From assembly GCF_963662755.1 (NCBI RefSeq), contig NZ_OY759725.1, positions 558,001 through 622,000 of the forward strand: a DNA stretch of 64,000 nucleotides, read 5' to 3'. A program made the position numbers and the translations under genes. The notes beneath the pieces are model-generated. The model saw nothing but the letters and a program-made list of their open reading frames with translations. It ran no database searches and was not told the origin of the DNA. Origin of the DNA: an uncultured Sulfurimonas sp. Its GTDB lineage: Bacteria > Campylobacterota > Campylobacteria > Campylobacterales > Sulfurimonadaceae. How positions within the stretch are numbered: the stretch's first letter is position 1; each line of letters opens with the position of its first letter. Below are positions 8,126 to 17,781 of the stretch, piece after piece.

Positions 8126-9376
8126 CTATTTTGGTAGCAAAATAAATCTATTTGTATTGTTTGAATTTTCATATATAAGAGTGTAATTATGTGCTTGAAG
8201 TATATTAAAAACTATATACAAACCTAAACCAAAACTTTGATTTGACTTTACATTACTTGTTGTAAAAAATGGTTCATAATACTCTTGCAATGGATGCAAT
8301 AGTTTTTCGCCTATATTTTCAAATATTATTTTTGAGCCATCCGTTTTTATGGTTACTTTATTGTCCAAGGAGTATTTCACACCATTATCTATAATATTTT
8401 TTATAGCAATACTAAAGAGTTTAAAATCTACATTTACTCTTATATTTTCAAAATTTTGTATAACATTTTCTTCATCACACATTAAAATATCAGTAGCATT
8501 ATCAACAATATCTGCTAAAAAATATTCTTTAGTTTTTAAAACTTTTTTTATAGATATCAACTCTTCTATAGATGCGAACTCGTTTATAAGGGATTCCAAT
8601 CTATAAAATACTTTTTGCATTTTTATATTGTTCTCTTCGTTTTGAGGAAGTTCTATTAAAAACTTACCTTTAGTTATTGGTGTTTTTAACTCATGCATAA
8701 TATTTCGTATAAACATATTTCTAGATTCTTGAAGTTTTTTAAGTCTCTTTGCGGATTTATCAAACTCATTTGCAAGAAGAGATATTTCATCTTTTTTATC
8801 ACTTGCACATGAAATATCAAACTCTTCATCTGCAAAATTTTGGACTTTATCTTTTAGGGTTCTTAATGGTTTTAATTTTTTTAGAGTAGTTATATATAAA
8901 AATGTAAAAACTATAAAAATTGATAAAAACACAAAAACTATAGTAGTTTGATGATTTTTTCTTTCATTATTATTTACCAATACATAAGAAGCTCTTCGCG
9001 TTTTTATATATATATAATAAATCCCATTGAGTTCTAAATTAACAACAACTCTTCTAGCTTTTGTATATTTTTTAATTTCATTATGTTTAATATCTTTATA
9101 TTTAGTATTTTTATCATTTAATATTTCATTTTGCTTTGCTTTATCTCTTATTATAGAAAAATTTAGAGCCTGCAAATTTTTCTCTAACTCTTTAGTTAAA
9201 CCGCCATGCATATACTCTCTAAAAAACTCTCTTGTAGCATCGTTGTTTATTTGATGCATAAAATGATTTTCTCTATTTTGACTAGCTAAATACAAAATAA
9301 TAAAACTAATCAAGATTAAAACTAAGGCAATAGCAAAAGTAATAGTGATTGAAAAAATTATAGAATTTTTATTCAT
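8126..9376 (-). CDS. ArsS-like membrane sensor histidine kinase
   Basis: 416 residues: transmembrane helix (about 8-30), a roughly 110-residue periplasmic sensor region, second helix (about 145-163), HAMP-like linker, dimerisation domain with IMHELKTPITKG (phospho-acceptor H228), then an ATPase domain with NIIDNGVKYS and a glycine box (FGLGLYIVFNIL). The sequence around the His matches the ArsS type common in Campylobacterota. The first codon overlaps the end of the regulator gene by 4 bases, so the pair is translationally coupled. The signal is unknown; a Spy/CpxP-like gene at the operon head hints at envelope or metal stress. Confidence 0.9.
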   Translation of the reverse strand: MNKNSIIFSITITFAIALVLILISFIILYLASQNRENHFMHQINNDATREFFREYMHGGLTKELEKNLQALNFSIIRDKAKQNEILNDKNTKYKDIKHNEIKKYTKARRVVVNLELNGIYYIYIKTRRASYVLVNNNERKNHQTTIVFVFLSIFIVFTFLYITTLKKLKPLRTLKDKVQNFADEEFDISCASDKKDEISLLANEFDKSAKRLKKLQESRNMFIRNIMHELKTPITKGKFLIELPQNEENNIKMQKVFYRLESLINEFASIEELISIKKVLKTKEYFLADIVDNATDILMCDEENVIQNFENIRVNVDFKLFSIAIKNIIDNGVKYSLDNKVTIKTDGSKIIFENIGEKLLHPLQEYYEPFFTTSNVKSNQSFGLGLYIVFNILQAHNYTLIYENSNNTNRFILLPK

Positions 9377-10044
9377 TCTACGAGTTTATAACCCATACCT
9401 CTAATAGTTACCAAATATTGCGGTTTTTTAGAATCTTCTTCTATTTTATGTCTTATTCTATTTATAATCACTGCTATACTCCCACTGTCTTCATCACTAT
9501 TGAAAAGATCGCAATTATCTAAAATATCATATCTTGAAACTACAAAACCTTTTCTTTTGCACATTAAAGACATTATCTGAAACTCTGCTGGAGTGAACTT
9601 TATAAACTTTTTGTTTTTCTTTATCTCTTGTTTATCTTCATCTAAAGTAAATATCTCTTCTTCTACTATAGTTGGCATCTGTTTATTAAAACGTCTAAGG
9701 ATTGTTTTTATTCTTACTTCTAGTTCTCGTGGGTCGTATGGTTTTGGAAGATAATCATCAGCGCCTAGTTCTAGTGCTATAACTTTATCTGCTATATCAC
9801 TTCTTGCACTCGATATTATGATGGGAATTTCATACTTTGAAACTAACTCTTTACAAACTTCTAAACCATCCATTCCAGGAAGAGTAAGATCTAAAATGAT
9901 TAGATCAAACTCCTCCAAAGCGATGGCACTAAGAGCCAAAAAAGGGTCTTCATAGTTTTTTACTAAGATATTAAACTTTGACAAATATTGAGTTAAAACA
10001 TCCGCTAACTCACTATCATCTTCTACCATTGCAATTTTTATCAT
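9373..10044 (-). CDS. OmpR/ArsR-type DNA-binding response regulator
   Basis: 223 residues with a receiver domain (acidic pair E8/D9/D10, phospho-acceptor D52 in ILDLTLPGMDG, Lys in YLPKPYDP) and a C-terminal winged helix (VSRYDILD ... VTIRGMGYKLVE). It pairs with the kinase gene that overlaps its 3' end. Its start lies inside the 3' end of the Spy/CpxP-like gene (29-base overlap), so all three genes form one operon. Targets are unknown; autoregulation of the operon is likely by analogy with CpxR. Confidence 0.92.
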   Translation of the reverse strand: MIKIAMVEDDSELADVLTQYLSKFNILVKNYEDPFLALSAIALEEFDLIILDLTLPGMDGLEVCKELVSKYEIPIIISSARSDIADKVIALELGADDYLPKPYDPRELEVRIKTILRRFNKQMPTIVEEEIFTLDEDKQEIKKNKKFIKFTPAEFQIMSLMCKRKGFVVSRYDILDNCDLFNSDEDSGSIAVIINRIRHKIEEDSKKPQYLVTIRGMGYKLVE

Positions 10045-10513
10045 TACAATTCATACCTTTTTTCATCATCTTTTTTTTCATAAGATCTCTCATATCAAGC
10101 ATAGTTTTTAAATCTTTCTTTTGAGAAGCATCTAAGGTTGCATATATTTTTTCTAACATATCTGCTTTACGCTCAATTTTATTATCTCTTTTTTCTTTTT
10201 CTAACTTAATAAACTCTTTTTTATCAAAAGATTTATCACTAAATGCCTTGTTAGGATTAGGCATACTTTCCATACTTTTTTTAACTATTTCTATTATCTC
10301 TGTTTTTTGCTTGTCGCTTAAATCTAACTTCATAAACATCTGCATAAGCTCAGGAGCACCTTTAGTGTGTCTAGACTTTTTCATTGTTTTTTGTTTGCAA
10401 GATTGTTTATATCCCACCTTGCCCTCTTGCATCTGTCCTTGTCCGTTATATGCCAATAGTGATGATGCCATTAATGCTGTAGCTGTTAAACTTAAAATAA
10501 TCTTCTTGTTCAT
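10016..10513 (-). CDS. Periplasmic Spy/CpxP-like LTXXQ-type protein
   Basis: 165 residues with a Sec signal peptide (MNKKIILSLTATALMASSLLA) and two LTXXQ-like segments (LDLSDKQKTEI and LDASQKKDLKTML) in a very basic, helical mature protein. This is the pattern of the CpxP/Spy/ZraP family of periplasmic stress chaperones and sensor modulators. The tail is Met- and Cys-rich (MNCNDKNC), and a further Cys lies near the mature N-terminus, which hints at metal binding. It heads the operon with the ArsRS-like pair and probably feeds back on the kinase, as CpxP does on CpxA. The family call is moderately secure; the metal link is inference. Confidence 0.75.
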   Translation of the reverse strand: MNKKIILSLTATALMASSLLAYNGQGQMQEGKVGYKQSCKQKTMKKSRHTKGAPELMQMFMKLDLSDKQKTEIIEIVKKSMESMPNPNKAFSDKSFDKKEFIKLEKEKRDNKIERKADMLEKIYATLDASQKKDLKTMLDMRDLMKKKMMKKGMNCNDKNCNGRR

Positions 10514-10599
10514 AATGAACTCCTTTGTTTTGATGTTAGTAGTATAGGATGATTATGTTAACTCTTCTTTAATATAAGTTTAACAAATTATTAACAATC

Positions 10600-11595
10600 T
10601 TAAAATCTATACGAATACATAAAAGAACCATAGGTATCCATGTTGTTTTGTTGATGTGTATATGGAGAATGGGATTGGTAAAAATATGACAATTTATGAA
10701 CATTATAGTAAAGCTCTGCACCCAAATATACAGATGCATTAAAAACTCTCTGAGAAATATCGTATCCATCTCTTTTAGCTTCATCTACTATATATGCACT
10801 TGCTACCAACTCGCCATTTATACCAGCGCTTAAAGACCAACCAAAACCTTTATAATTTTTTTCAACTTCTAAAAGAGTCGCTTCTTCTTTTAGATATGGA
10901 TAGTGAACATTAAAATTTTGTATGTAGTTTTTACCTACTCGAAACATTGTTCCGCCAAAAGCTTTTGTTTCAAAATTACCAAGCTCAAAGCCTCCATGAT
11001 TAAACCAATCCATACTTAAAGCATCTATTTTATTTGACTTCCAACTTATTTCGCCATATCTATAAAGTGCATTGATTGTATATTTTGTCTTTAGCTGAGT
11101 ATCCCAACCTTTAGCCTTTTTATTTCCTATAAGTGAGTGAAACATATCTTGCACATTTTTTGCACCAGCATTTGCTCCAACTACTCCAATATCAACTCTA
11201 AACTCATTAAAACTTCTTGCATCCCATTCAAAAAGATAAAAACCCAAAGCCAAATAACCAGCATAAGGAATGTCGTTGTATTGAGGAGTACTAAGCGTTG
11301 TATCCTTTGGAGTTATAATCATCTGAGAAATATTTATACCAGCACTATAGTTTTGTGTTTTATCAAGAGAGTTTGGAGTTAAAAAATCAAATGAATTTAT
11401 CATAAATTTACTATATGCATTTACCGAATCATTTTCTTTATGTTCATAAGTATCATCCATCCAACTCAGTGCTACACCACTCGTAAAATGCTGATCAGTT
11501 CCTGCAAAAAAGTCATTGTAAAACTGAAATGAAAACTCATCTGCACTTAAAGCAGATGATATCAATAATGGCAATAATTTCTTATAAAATTTCAT
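10600..11595 (-). CDS. lpxR: LpxR-family lipid A 3'-O-deacylase (outer membrane)
   Basis: 331-residue beta-barrel with a signal peptide (to about residue 17). The N-terminal YNDFFAGTDQHFTSG matches the Asn-Asp and GTDxxxT motif of LpxR (DUF2219), and KGWDTQLKTK matches the conserved WDxQLKxE-like segment. Alternating strands and a C-terminal aromatic (YSYRF) fit outer-membrane insertion. In Salmonella and Helicobacter, LpxR removes the 3' acyl chains of lipid A and dampens host recognition; in a free-living organism it would change envelope properties. It lies 39 bases before the RND gene on the same strand. Confidence 0.85.
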   Translation of the reverse strand: MKFYKKLLPLLISSALSADEFSFQFYNDFFAGTDQHFTSGVALSWMDDTYEHKENDSVNAYSKFMINSFDFLTPNSLDKTQNYSAGINISQMIITPKDTTLSTPQYNDIPYAGYLALGFYLFEWDARSFNEFRVDIGVVGANAGAKNVQDMFHSLIGNKKAKGWDTQLKTKYTINALYRYGEISWKSNKIDALSMDWFNHGGFELGNFETKAFGGTMFRVGKNYIQNFNVHYPYLKEEATLLEVEKNYKGFGWSLSAGINGELVASAYIVDEAKRDGYDISQRVFNASVYLGAELYYNVHKLSYFYQSHSPYTHQQNNMDTYGSFMYSYRF

Positions 11596-11634
11596 GGAGT
11601 TATTCTAACCATTTCTTTCTTTATTTAGTATTTA

Positions 11635-14600
11635 TCAATCATCTTTAATCTGCCCTACTTCGTAATATTTTCTAAGCCATCTATCAACTGGGCTTATTAG
11701 TCTATACATAACAGGGACTATAAGAAGTGTTAGTACCATTGAACTTATTAGTCCGCCTATAATTGCTATAGACATAGGAGCTTTAGTTTCACTTCCAAGT
11801 CCATCTCCAAGAGCAAGTGGAAGCATCGCAAAAACCATAGCTATAGTTGTCATAAGTATAGGTCTTAGTCTTTTTTCTCCAGCTTCAACAAGTGCTGCAT
11901 CTACGCTTTTTCCAGCATCTACCGCATGATTTGCAAAGTCAACTAAAAGTACAGCATTTTTTCCAACCATACCCATAAGCAACATAAATCCAATCATAAC
12001 AAACAAGCTAAATTGTAAACCAGATGCATAAAGTGCTAGCATAACTCCGATGATACTAAGAGGAAGTGCCATCATGATAATAATAGGCTGAATAAGTGAC
12101 TCATACAAAATAGCTAAGATTATAAACATAAGTATCAAACTCAAACCGATTGCCACCCCAAAAGCCTTAGCCGTTTTTTGCATCTCTTCTGCAAAACCTG
12201 TAAATCTATAACTAACATCTTCAGGCATCAACTCATCTATTGACTCCATTGTATAGCTCACAGCACCACCCAAGTCTAAACCAAAAAGGTCAGCATAAAC
12301 TGTAACTTGTCTTTGTCTATCAAAATGATTTATAGATGCAAGTGATTTAGACTCTGTAAAATTCACAAGTCCATCAAGATACACAAATGCATCATCTTTA
12401 GTTCTTAACTGAATCTTTTTAACATCATCTAAACTAACTCTATTTTTATCATCAAATCTCAAAGTGATGTTATACTGTTTTCCATCTTCTTCAAAGTAAG
12501 AAATCTCCAAATCACTTGAAAATGCAGTTGAGATCGCCTGAGCTATTTGAGATGCGCTGATGCCAAGTCTTGAAGCATTTTGTCTGATAATATTTACATC
12601 TATTTGAGGTTTTGCATCGTCTAAGTTTGTATCTATATCTACAAATCCCTCTTTTTTCTTTAGATGCGATATGAGGTTATTTTTCGCAATATCTAAACTC
12701 TCAAATGAGTCTGATTTTAAAACTATTTGATATGGCACTGAAACACCAGTTCCTTTTATGTTTGGAATAGCAGCAGCAGTTATAAACATATCTTTTGCAA
12801 ATGGCTTCATCTTATCTCTAAAACTTTGAGTTATCTCTTCTTGATTTAACTCCCTTTTATCTTTATCTGTGAGTTTTACATACATCAAAGCTTTGTGTTT
12901 TTCTTGCGCTGTGTTGTAACCGATGCTAAGAGTAGTGTATAAAACGTGTTTATCTTCTCGTATGAGATTTTCTACCTCTTTAGATTTTTTTATCATCTCC
13001 TCAAGTGAGATGCCAGAGTCTGCTTTTATCTTTATCTCTAACTCGGCTTTATCCTCTTTTGGTATAAAATCCATCCCAATTTTTGGAAAAAGACTCAAAG
13101 AGCCAAAAAAGATTGCAAAAACTACTATCAAAGTTATGATTTTAAATCTCAAAACAAACTTCAAAATCTTTTCATAAACTAACTCAATACCTTTAAATAT
13201 AGGCTCAGTCATACTGTAAAAACGACTCTCTCCCTTATGCAAAACCCTAGCACTAAGACTTGGTATAAAACTAAGGGCTATGGTGTATGAGATAATAACG
13301 GCAAAACCAACAGTCATAGCAAAAGATTCAAAGAACTTTCCAACTATTCCACTCATAAATGAAACAGGTATAAAAACCGCTAAAAGCATAGCCGAGATAG
13401 CTAAAATGGTAAATGCTATCTCTTTAGTTCCATTAAGAGCTGCTTCAAACTTACCCATACCAGCTTCCATCTTTTTGTAAACATTCTCAATAACAACAAT
13501 AGCATCATCTATAATAATCCCTATCGCCAAAGTAAGTCCAATAAGTGTCATCTTGTTTAAGTCAAATCCCATATAATCCATAAGTGCAAATGTACCCAAG
13601 ATAGATGCAGGGATAGAGATGGCAGAAACCAAAGTTATAGTCATATTTCTCAAAAATACAAAAACTATGATAGCCGCAAGTATTGCACCATAAATCAAGT
13701 CAAATTCAACACTCTTTAGAGAGTTTATGATAAAAGGAGTAGTATCATTTATGATGATAACATCAAACTTATCTTTTGCCATTGCTTGAAGCTGAGGAAT
13801 ACTTTTTTTAACATTTTCAACTATATCTATAGTGTTTGTTCCTGAGATTTTTTGAATCTCTAACATAACACCTTCTACTCCATTGTAAGATGCATAACTC
13901 TTTGCATCACTCATCTCATCTGAAACTCTTGCTATATCTTGAAGTTTTATCTCATCTTTTATCTTTATCTCTTTAAGTTCTTCTACACTTAGTGCATCTG
14001 CTTGTGTTTTTAGTATAAATTCCTCTGTTTGTGTTATGAGCTTACCACCGCCGATTTTTACATTTTCACGAGCTACTATATCGTTTAGTTCACTCACTGT
14101 GATGTCAAACTTGTTTAGTAGTTGTGGGTCTGGAAATATCTTTATCTCTCTATCTTTATAACCGATGATGTTTACACCACCTACATCATTTATCTTTTGA
14201 AGTTTTGGTTTTACTTTTTCATCTGCAAAAACCATAAGCTTTTGCATAGTCTCATTTTTAGCAGTTAAGAAAACATTGATGATAGATGCTCCACCGATAT
14301 CTAGCTTACTAACAAGCGGAGTTTGTGCATCATTTGGAAGTGTAACTGCTGAGACTTTATCTCGAACATCATTTGCAGCTTCATCTATGCTTCTCTCTAA
14401 GAAAAACTTTACAGTTACAACACTGATGCCCTCACTACTTGTTGACATAATATTATCAACTCCACCGATGCTAGAAACCGCTTCTTCTATCTGATCAGTT
14501 ATTTGAGACTCTATAGTACTAGCTTCAGCACCAGGATAAACAGTTTTAATAGTAACTATAGGAAAATCAACATTTGGAAAAAGAGCCGAGGGCATCGACT

Positions 14601-14682
14601 TGTAACTCATCCATCCAAAGATTACCAAAGAGACAACATACATAAGAGTTGTTATAGGTTTATTTATGGCATATTTATACAT
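11635..14682 (-). CDS. RND efflux transporter, AcrB/HAE1-like inner-membrane pump
   Basis: 1015 residues with the standard RND layout: helix near residues 10-30, large periplasmic loop, helices around 330-480, second loop, helices around 840-1000. The proton-relay motif of TM4 is present (GIIIDDAIVVIENVYKK) and GMVGKNAVLLVDFAN marks the second half. It would export hydrophobic or amphiphilic compounds using the proton gradient. It is the last gene of a tetR-tolC-mfp-rnd operon, 10 bases after the adaptor gene. Substrate cannot be told from sequence. Confidence 0.93.
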   Translation of the reverse strand: MYKYAINKPITTLMYVVSLVIFGWMSYKSMPSALFPNVDFPIVTIKTVYPGAEASTIESQITDQIEEAVSSIGGVDNIMSTSSEGISVVTVKFFLERSIDEAANDVRDKVSAVTLPNDAQTPLVSKLDIGGASIINVFLTAKNETMQKLMVFADEKVKPKLQKINDVGGVNIIGYKDREIKIFPDPQLLNKFDITVSELNDIVARENVKIGGGKLITQTEEFILKTQADALSVEELKEIKIKDEIKLQDIARVSDEMSDAKSYASYNGVEGVMLEIQKISGTNTIDIVENVKKSIPQLQAMAKDKFDVIIINDTTPFIINSLKSVEFDLIYGAILAAIIVFVFLRNMTITLVSAISIPASILGTFALMDYMGFDLNKMTLIGLTLAIGIIIDDAIVVIENVYKKMEAGMGKFEAALNGTKEIAFTILAISAMLLAVFIPVSFMSGIVGKFFESFAMTVGFAVIISYTIALSFIPSLSARVLHKGESRFYSMTEPIFKGIELVYEKILKFVLRFKIITLIVVFAIFFGSLSLFPKIGMDFIPKEDKAELEIKIKADSGISLEEMIKKSKEVENLIREDKHVLYTTLSIGYNTAQEKHKALMYVKLTDKDKRELNQEEITQSFRDKMKPFAKDMFITAAAIPNIKGTGVSVPYQIVLKSDSFESLDIAKNNLISHLKKKEGFVDIDTNLDDAKPQIDVNIIRQNASRLGISASQIAQAISTAFSSDLEISYFEEDGKQYNITLRFDDKNRVSLDDVKKIQLRTKDDAFVYLDGLVNFTESKSLASINHFDRQRQVTVYADLFGLDLGGAVSYTMESIDELMPEDVSYRFTGFAEEMQKTAKAFGVAIGLSLILMFIILAILYESLIQPIIIMMALPLSIIGVMLALYASGLQFSLFVMIGFMLLMGMVGKNAVLLVDFANHAVDAGKSVDAALVEAGEKRLRPILMTTIAMVFAMLPLALGDGLGSETKAPMSIAIIGGLISSMVLTLLIVPVMYRLISPVDRWLRKYYEVGQIKDD

Positions 14683-14692
14683 AAAATTCTAC

Positions 14693-15445
14693 CTACTTTT
14701 TATCAGCTACACTTATGTAGCCCTCGCCAAAAAGCCCAACCACAAAACCATTAGCTTTTACTTCTGCTTTTATCTTTCTATTATCACTACTTGCAATTGG
14801 ATAGACTTTAGAGATTTTACCTGTGTAAGTTTTGTCATCTCCATTTACACTATATTTAACGCTATCTCCAACCTTTACACTCTTCCAGTACTTTTGGTCA
14901 AACTCAAAAATTAGTTTTCTCTCATCTTTACTTTGAATCTTAAAAATAGTGCGAAGCATCATAGAGCTTACTACATCTCCAACTTCAACGCTTTTTTCTA
15001 GTATAACACCATCAAAAGGAGCTAAAATCTCACTTCTATCTAACAAAGCTCTTTGGTAGTCTAAGTTAGCTTTTGCGGATTCAAGTGCTACTTTTGCTCT
15101 CTCATAAGCCAACTCATACTGGTCAAACTTGGCTTCATCTATAAGATCTTTTATAAGAAGTTGTCTATCATAGTCTCTTTTTGAAAACTTTAGAGTAACC
15201 TCAGCTTCACTTAGTTTTGCCTTTGCAATATTTAGAGATGCCACTAAGTCATTATTTTGAAGTTTTGCAAGGCTTTTTCCTTTTTTTACTTCGCTTGAGA
15301 CATCTACATAGACCTTCTCAACTATACCGCTAGAGTAAAAAGCAAGATTTGCACTTTTGTCTGCTTCTATATTAAATGTTGCATAAATTTCTTGTGCGCT
15401 TAGAGTAGCTACTAAAGCTAGTGTCATTAAAACTGTTTTTTTCAT
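14693..15445 (-). CDS. RND periplasmic adaptor (membrane fusion protein)
   Basis: 250 residues, short for the family (usually 350-400). It has a signal peptide (to AQ, about residue 18), a lipoyl half-motif (GIVEKVYVDVSSEVKKGKSLAKL), an alpha-helical hairpin (about 75-140), and the second lipoyl half (ILAPFDGVILEKSVEVGDVV), then a beta-barrel domain. The membrane-proximal domain is reduced. It links the RND pump to the TolC-like channel. The stop overlaps nothing and the start overlaps the tolC gene end by 4 bases. Confidence 0.9.
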   Translation of the reverse strand: MKKTVLMTLALVATLSAQEIYATFNIEADKSANLAFYSSGIVEKVYVDVSSEVKKGKSLAKLQNNDLVASLNIAKAKLSEAEVTLKFSKRDYDRQLLIKDLIDEAKFDQYELAYERAKVALESAKANLDYQRALLDRSEILAPFDGVILEKSVEVGDVVSSMMLRTIFKIQSKDERKLIFEFDQKYWKSVKVGDSVKYSVNGDDKTYTGKISKVYPIASSDNRKIKAEVKANGFVVGLFGEGYISVADKK

Positions 15446-16668
15446 TTTATAAATTCCTCAATATTTTTTCCCGCGTAGTAGTAGTAAGATGCATACGCAA
15501 TTTCCAAATCATTCAGAGCTTTTTCATAAAGAGATTTAGCCTCAGTTTGTGAAGTAAGCGCATCTAGATAAACGATGTTATCAACAATCCCAGCATCATA
15601 CTTTTTGCTAATAGTCCTAAATGCACTCTGTGCAGATACCAAAGCACTTTTTGCACTTTTTATCTTTACATTTCCTATATCTATGGCATCTTGAGCTAAT
15701 TCATAACGCATACTCTGCTCTTTTTTAGAGTAAGAAAGTTGTGTATTTAGAGCTTGAGAGTTTATAAGAATCGCCTCTTTGCTTTTAGAGACACTTCCCA
15801 TATCAAAGAGTCTCATGTTAAGTGAGAGCATAAGCTTGTTTTGGTCATCTAAACCTTTTGGATGCGTAGCATCGTATCTCTCATATCCATAAATATTATA
15901 AGTATCTTCTATCTTTATCTGTGGATAGTAGATGCTACTAAGTGAGTCCGCACCACTTACAAGTGCATCTTTGTTTGCCATTAAAGCTTTGATGTTATCT
16001 GTAAGTTCAAGAGAGTATTTTTCAAACTCTTTAAATTTAGAATCATCAAGAGTATCTATGCTTTTTCCAACTTTTAATTCTAGGTTTTTCTTTGCAGATA
16101 TGATTTTAAACTTCAAAGATTCCATCTCATAAGTGTTTGTATCATAAGCCGCTTGAAGTCTATCTACATCATCGCTTGTAGCAACTTTTGCTATAACAAA
16201 CTTCATCATTCTTTGCAGTTGTTCATATAGTGACTTTTGAGCCTCTTGCCTAGATGCAAGAGATGCTTGAAGGCTTTTGATATTGTAAAAGTCTTCTACG
16301 ATTTGAAGACTTAAACTCTTTTTAGTTGAGGCTGTATCAAAACTACTAGCCTTAAACTCATTTTCACTTTTATCTAATAGTGCTGACTTTTTTCCACCAT
16401 CATAGATATCAAAAGAGAGTTTCGCAAAACCACTATAAACATCACCAGACTGCAAAGGAGTTCTCTCCTCTGAAGTCTGATAAAAAGCACCAACATCTAT
16501 AGTAGGAAAGTAAGCGCTCTCTCTTGAGTCAACCTCTAGCTCTTTTGCTTTTTGACTTAGCTCTTTTGAGACTACTATGTCACTGTTTTTTGTAGCATAC
16601 TCCAAGAGTGATTTTAAGTCATCCGCATATATAAATACAGGGATTATCAAAAATATTAGTTTTTTCAT
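15442..16668 (-). CDS. TolC-family outer-membrane efflux channel
   Basis: 408 residues with a signal peptide (MKKLIFLIIPVFIYA) and two long helical repeats of the OEP type (AYFPTIDVGAFYQTS in the first half; YYPQIKIEDTYNIYG in the second). It forms the trimeric exit duct for the adjacent pump. It overlaps the tetR and adaptor genes by 4 bases each, so the operon is tightly coupled. Length is close to the usual 410-450. Confidence 0.92.
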   Translation of the reverse strand: MKKLIFLIIPVFIYADDLKSLLEYATKNSDIVVSKELSQKAKELEVDSRESAYFPTIDVGAFYQTSEERTPLQSGDVYSGFAKLSFDIYDGGKKSALLDKSENEFKASSFDTASTKKSLSLQIVEDFYNIKSLQASLASRQEAQKSLYEQLQRMMKFVIAKVATSDDVDRLQAAYDTNTYEMESLKFKIISAKKNLELKVGKSIDTLDDSKFKEFEKYSLELTDNIKALMANKDALVSGADSLSSIYYPQIKIEDTYNIYGYERYDATHPKGLDDQNKLMLSLNMRLFDMGSVSKSKEAILINSQALNTQLSYSKKEQSMRYELAQDAIDIGNVKIKSAKSALVSAQSAFRTISKKYDAGIVDNIVYLDALTSQTEAKSLYEKALNDLEIAYASYYYYAGKNIEEFIK

Positions 16669-17261
16669 TTCTTTACCTCCAAAATATCAAACAATGAGTC
16701 TGTAAACTTATATATTTCTGTTTTTAAATCATCTATAGTGTTTGTTACAGAGCTTGAGATAAACATACCTTTTGCCATTACAAAAAGACCTCTTGCAAAA
16801 TCTTGTGAGCCCTCTTTTATTTCGCCACTATTAACACCATCATTCAAAATCTCTACAAACCACTCATAATAATCATCTGAATAAGCACTTTGAAAATCTA
16901 TCATCTCTTTGCTAGGGTTACTCAAAGATATGGATATAAACTCTTTATATATGCTTCTTAACTCAAACTCATCTTTATCGTAAAATATTCCTGAAAATAT
17001 TTTGATTTTTTCTCTAGTTGAAGTCGCTTTTTCTATCTTTTTTGTTAAAGACTCTTTATACTCTTGCATCAAAATATTTACTATCTCAAAGACTATGTCT
17101 TCTTTATTTGAAAAATAATCATATATAGTACCCTTGCCTATCCCAGCAGCTTTTGCCACCTCTGATACGCTTAAATCTTTTATACCTTTTTGTATAAATA
17201 TCTCTTTGCAAGAAAGAGCTATATCTTTTCTCTTTTGCACTTTATCTACAATAATCGCCAT
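16665..17261 (-). CDS. TetR-family repressor of the RND efflux operon
   Basis: 198 residues: N-terminal HTH (about 12-55, with VSEVAKAAGIGKGTIYDYFSNK) and a helical regulatory domain. It is the first gene of the tetR-tolC-mfp-rnd operon and overlaps tolC by 4 bases. A 17-bp palindrome of TetR-operator type lies 24 bases upstream of its start (17285-17301), so it very likely represses its own operon and is released by a pump substrate. Upstream AAGG provides the ribosome site. Confidence 0.92.
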   Translation of the reverse strand: MAIIVDKVQKRKDIALSCKEIFIQKGIKDLSVSEVAKAAGIGKGTIYDYFSNKEDIVFEIVNILMQEYKESLTKKIEKATSTREKIKIFSGIFYDKDEFELRSIYKEFISISLSNPSKEMIDFQSAYSDDYYEWFVEILNDGVNSGEIKEGSQDFARGLFVMAKGMFISSSVTNTIDDLKTEIYKFTDSLFDILEVKK

Positions 17262-17284
17262 CTATTAAATTCCTTAGAAGAAAA

Positions 17285-17319
17285 TGACCGACCGTCAGTC
17301 ATTAAAATAAAATTGTATA
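17285..17319 (-). promoter_or_regulatory. RND operon promoter and TetR operator
   Basis: The 17-base sequence TGACCGACCGTCAGTCA (17285-17301) is an inverted repeat with one mismatch and matches the TGACYGACxGTCRGTCA form found before many efflux tetR genes. Just upstream on the minus strand a TATACA -10-like element (17314-17319) would place the start near 17307, so bound repressor would cover the initially transcribed region. Confidence 0.75.
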
Positions 17320-17395
17320 ACTTTAATCTTAATTAAGCATTAACAAAGATAAATATTTTTGATAATAGAGAGACGAATGTCTCTCTATGTGAAGT

Positions 17396-17770
17396 TTAGT
17401 TTATAAGAGCTACTGCATCTATCTCTACTAAAGCATTCTTAGGAAGCGTTTTTACTGCTACAGTTGCACGAGCAGGTTTATGTGAGCCAAAAGCTTCTTC
17501 GTATATTTCATTTATAACTGCAAAATCATCCATAGATGCTATAAAGATAGTAGTTTTAATAACTTTGTCCATAGAACTACCTGCTTCTTCTAACACAGCT
17601 TTTAAATTCGCTAAAACTTGTTTAGTTTGGATAACTACGTCTTCTTCTAACATTACACCCTCTGGTGTAAGTGCAATTTGCCCTGAGGTAAAAACCATTC
17701 CATTTGCTACTACTGCTTGTGAATATGGACCTATCGCTGATGGTGCTTTATTTGTTTGTACGAATTTCAT
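17396..17770 (-). CDS. ridA: RidA family enamine/imine deaminase
   Basis: 124 residues, the usual size. Motifs NKAPSAIGPYSQAV, TSGQIAL and RATVAVKTLPKNALVEIDAVA match RidA (YjgF/YER057c/UK114), including the arginine that holds the substrate carboxylate and the EIDAVA end. The enzyme hydrolyses reactive 2-aminoacrylate formed by PLP enzymes. Its 5' leader is one copy of a dispersed repeat (17782-17885), which ends in the AAGGG ribosome site 9 bases before ATG 17770. Confidence 0.95.
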   Translation of the reverse strand: MKFVQTNKAPSAIGPYSQAVVANGMVFTSGQIALTPEGVMLEEDVVIQTKQVLANLKAVLEEAGSSMDKVIKTTIFIASMDDFAVINEIYEEAFGSHKPARATVAVKTLPKNALVEIDAVALIN

Positions 17771-17781
17771 TATTTTATTAC

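Noticed and set aside
8110..8172. N-terminal extension of the second maturation protease
   Set aside because: The extra residues fall inside the kinase gene, have no family similarity, and a good ribosome site stands before ATG 8109.
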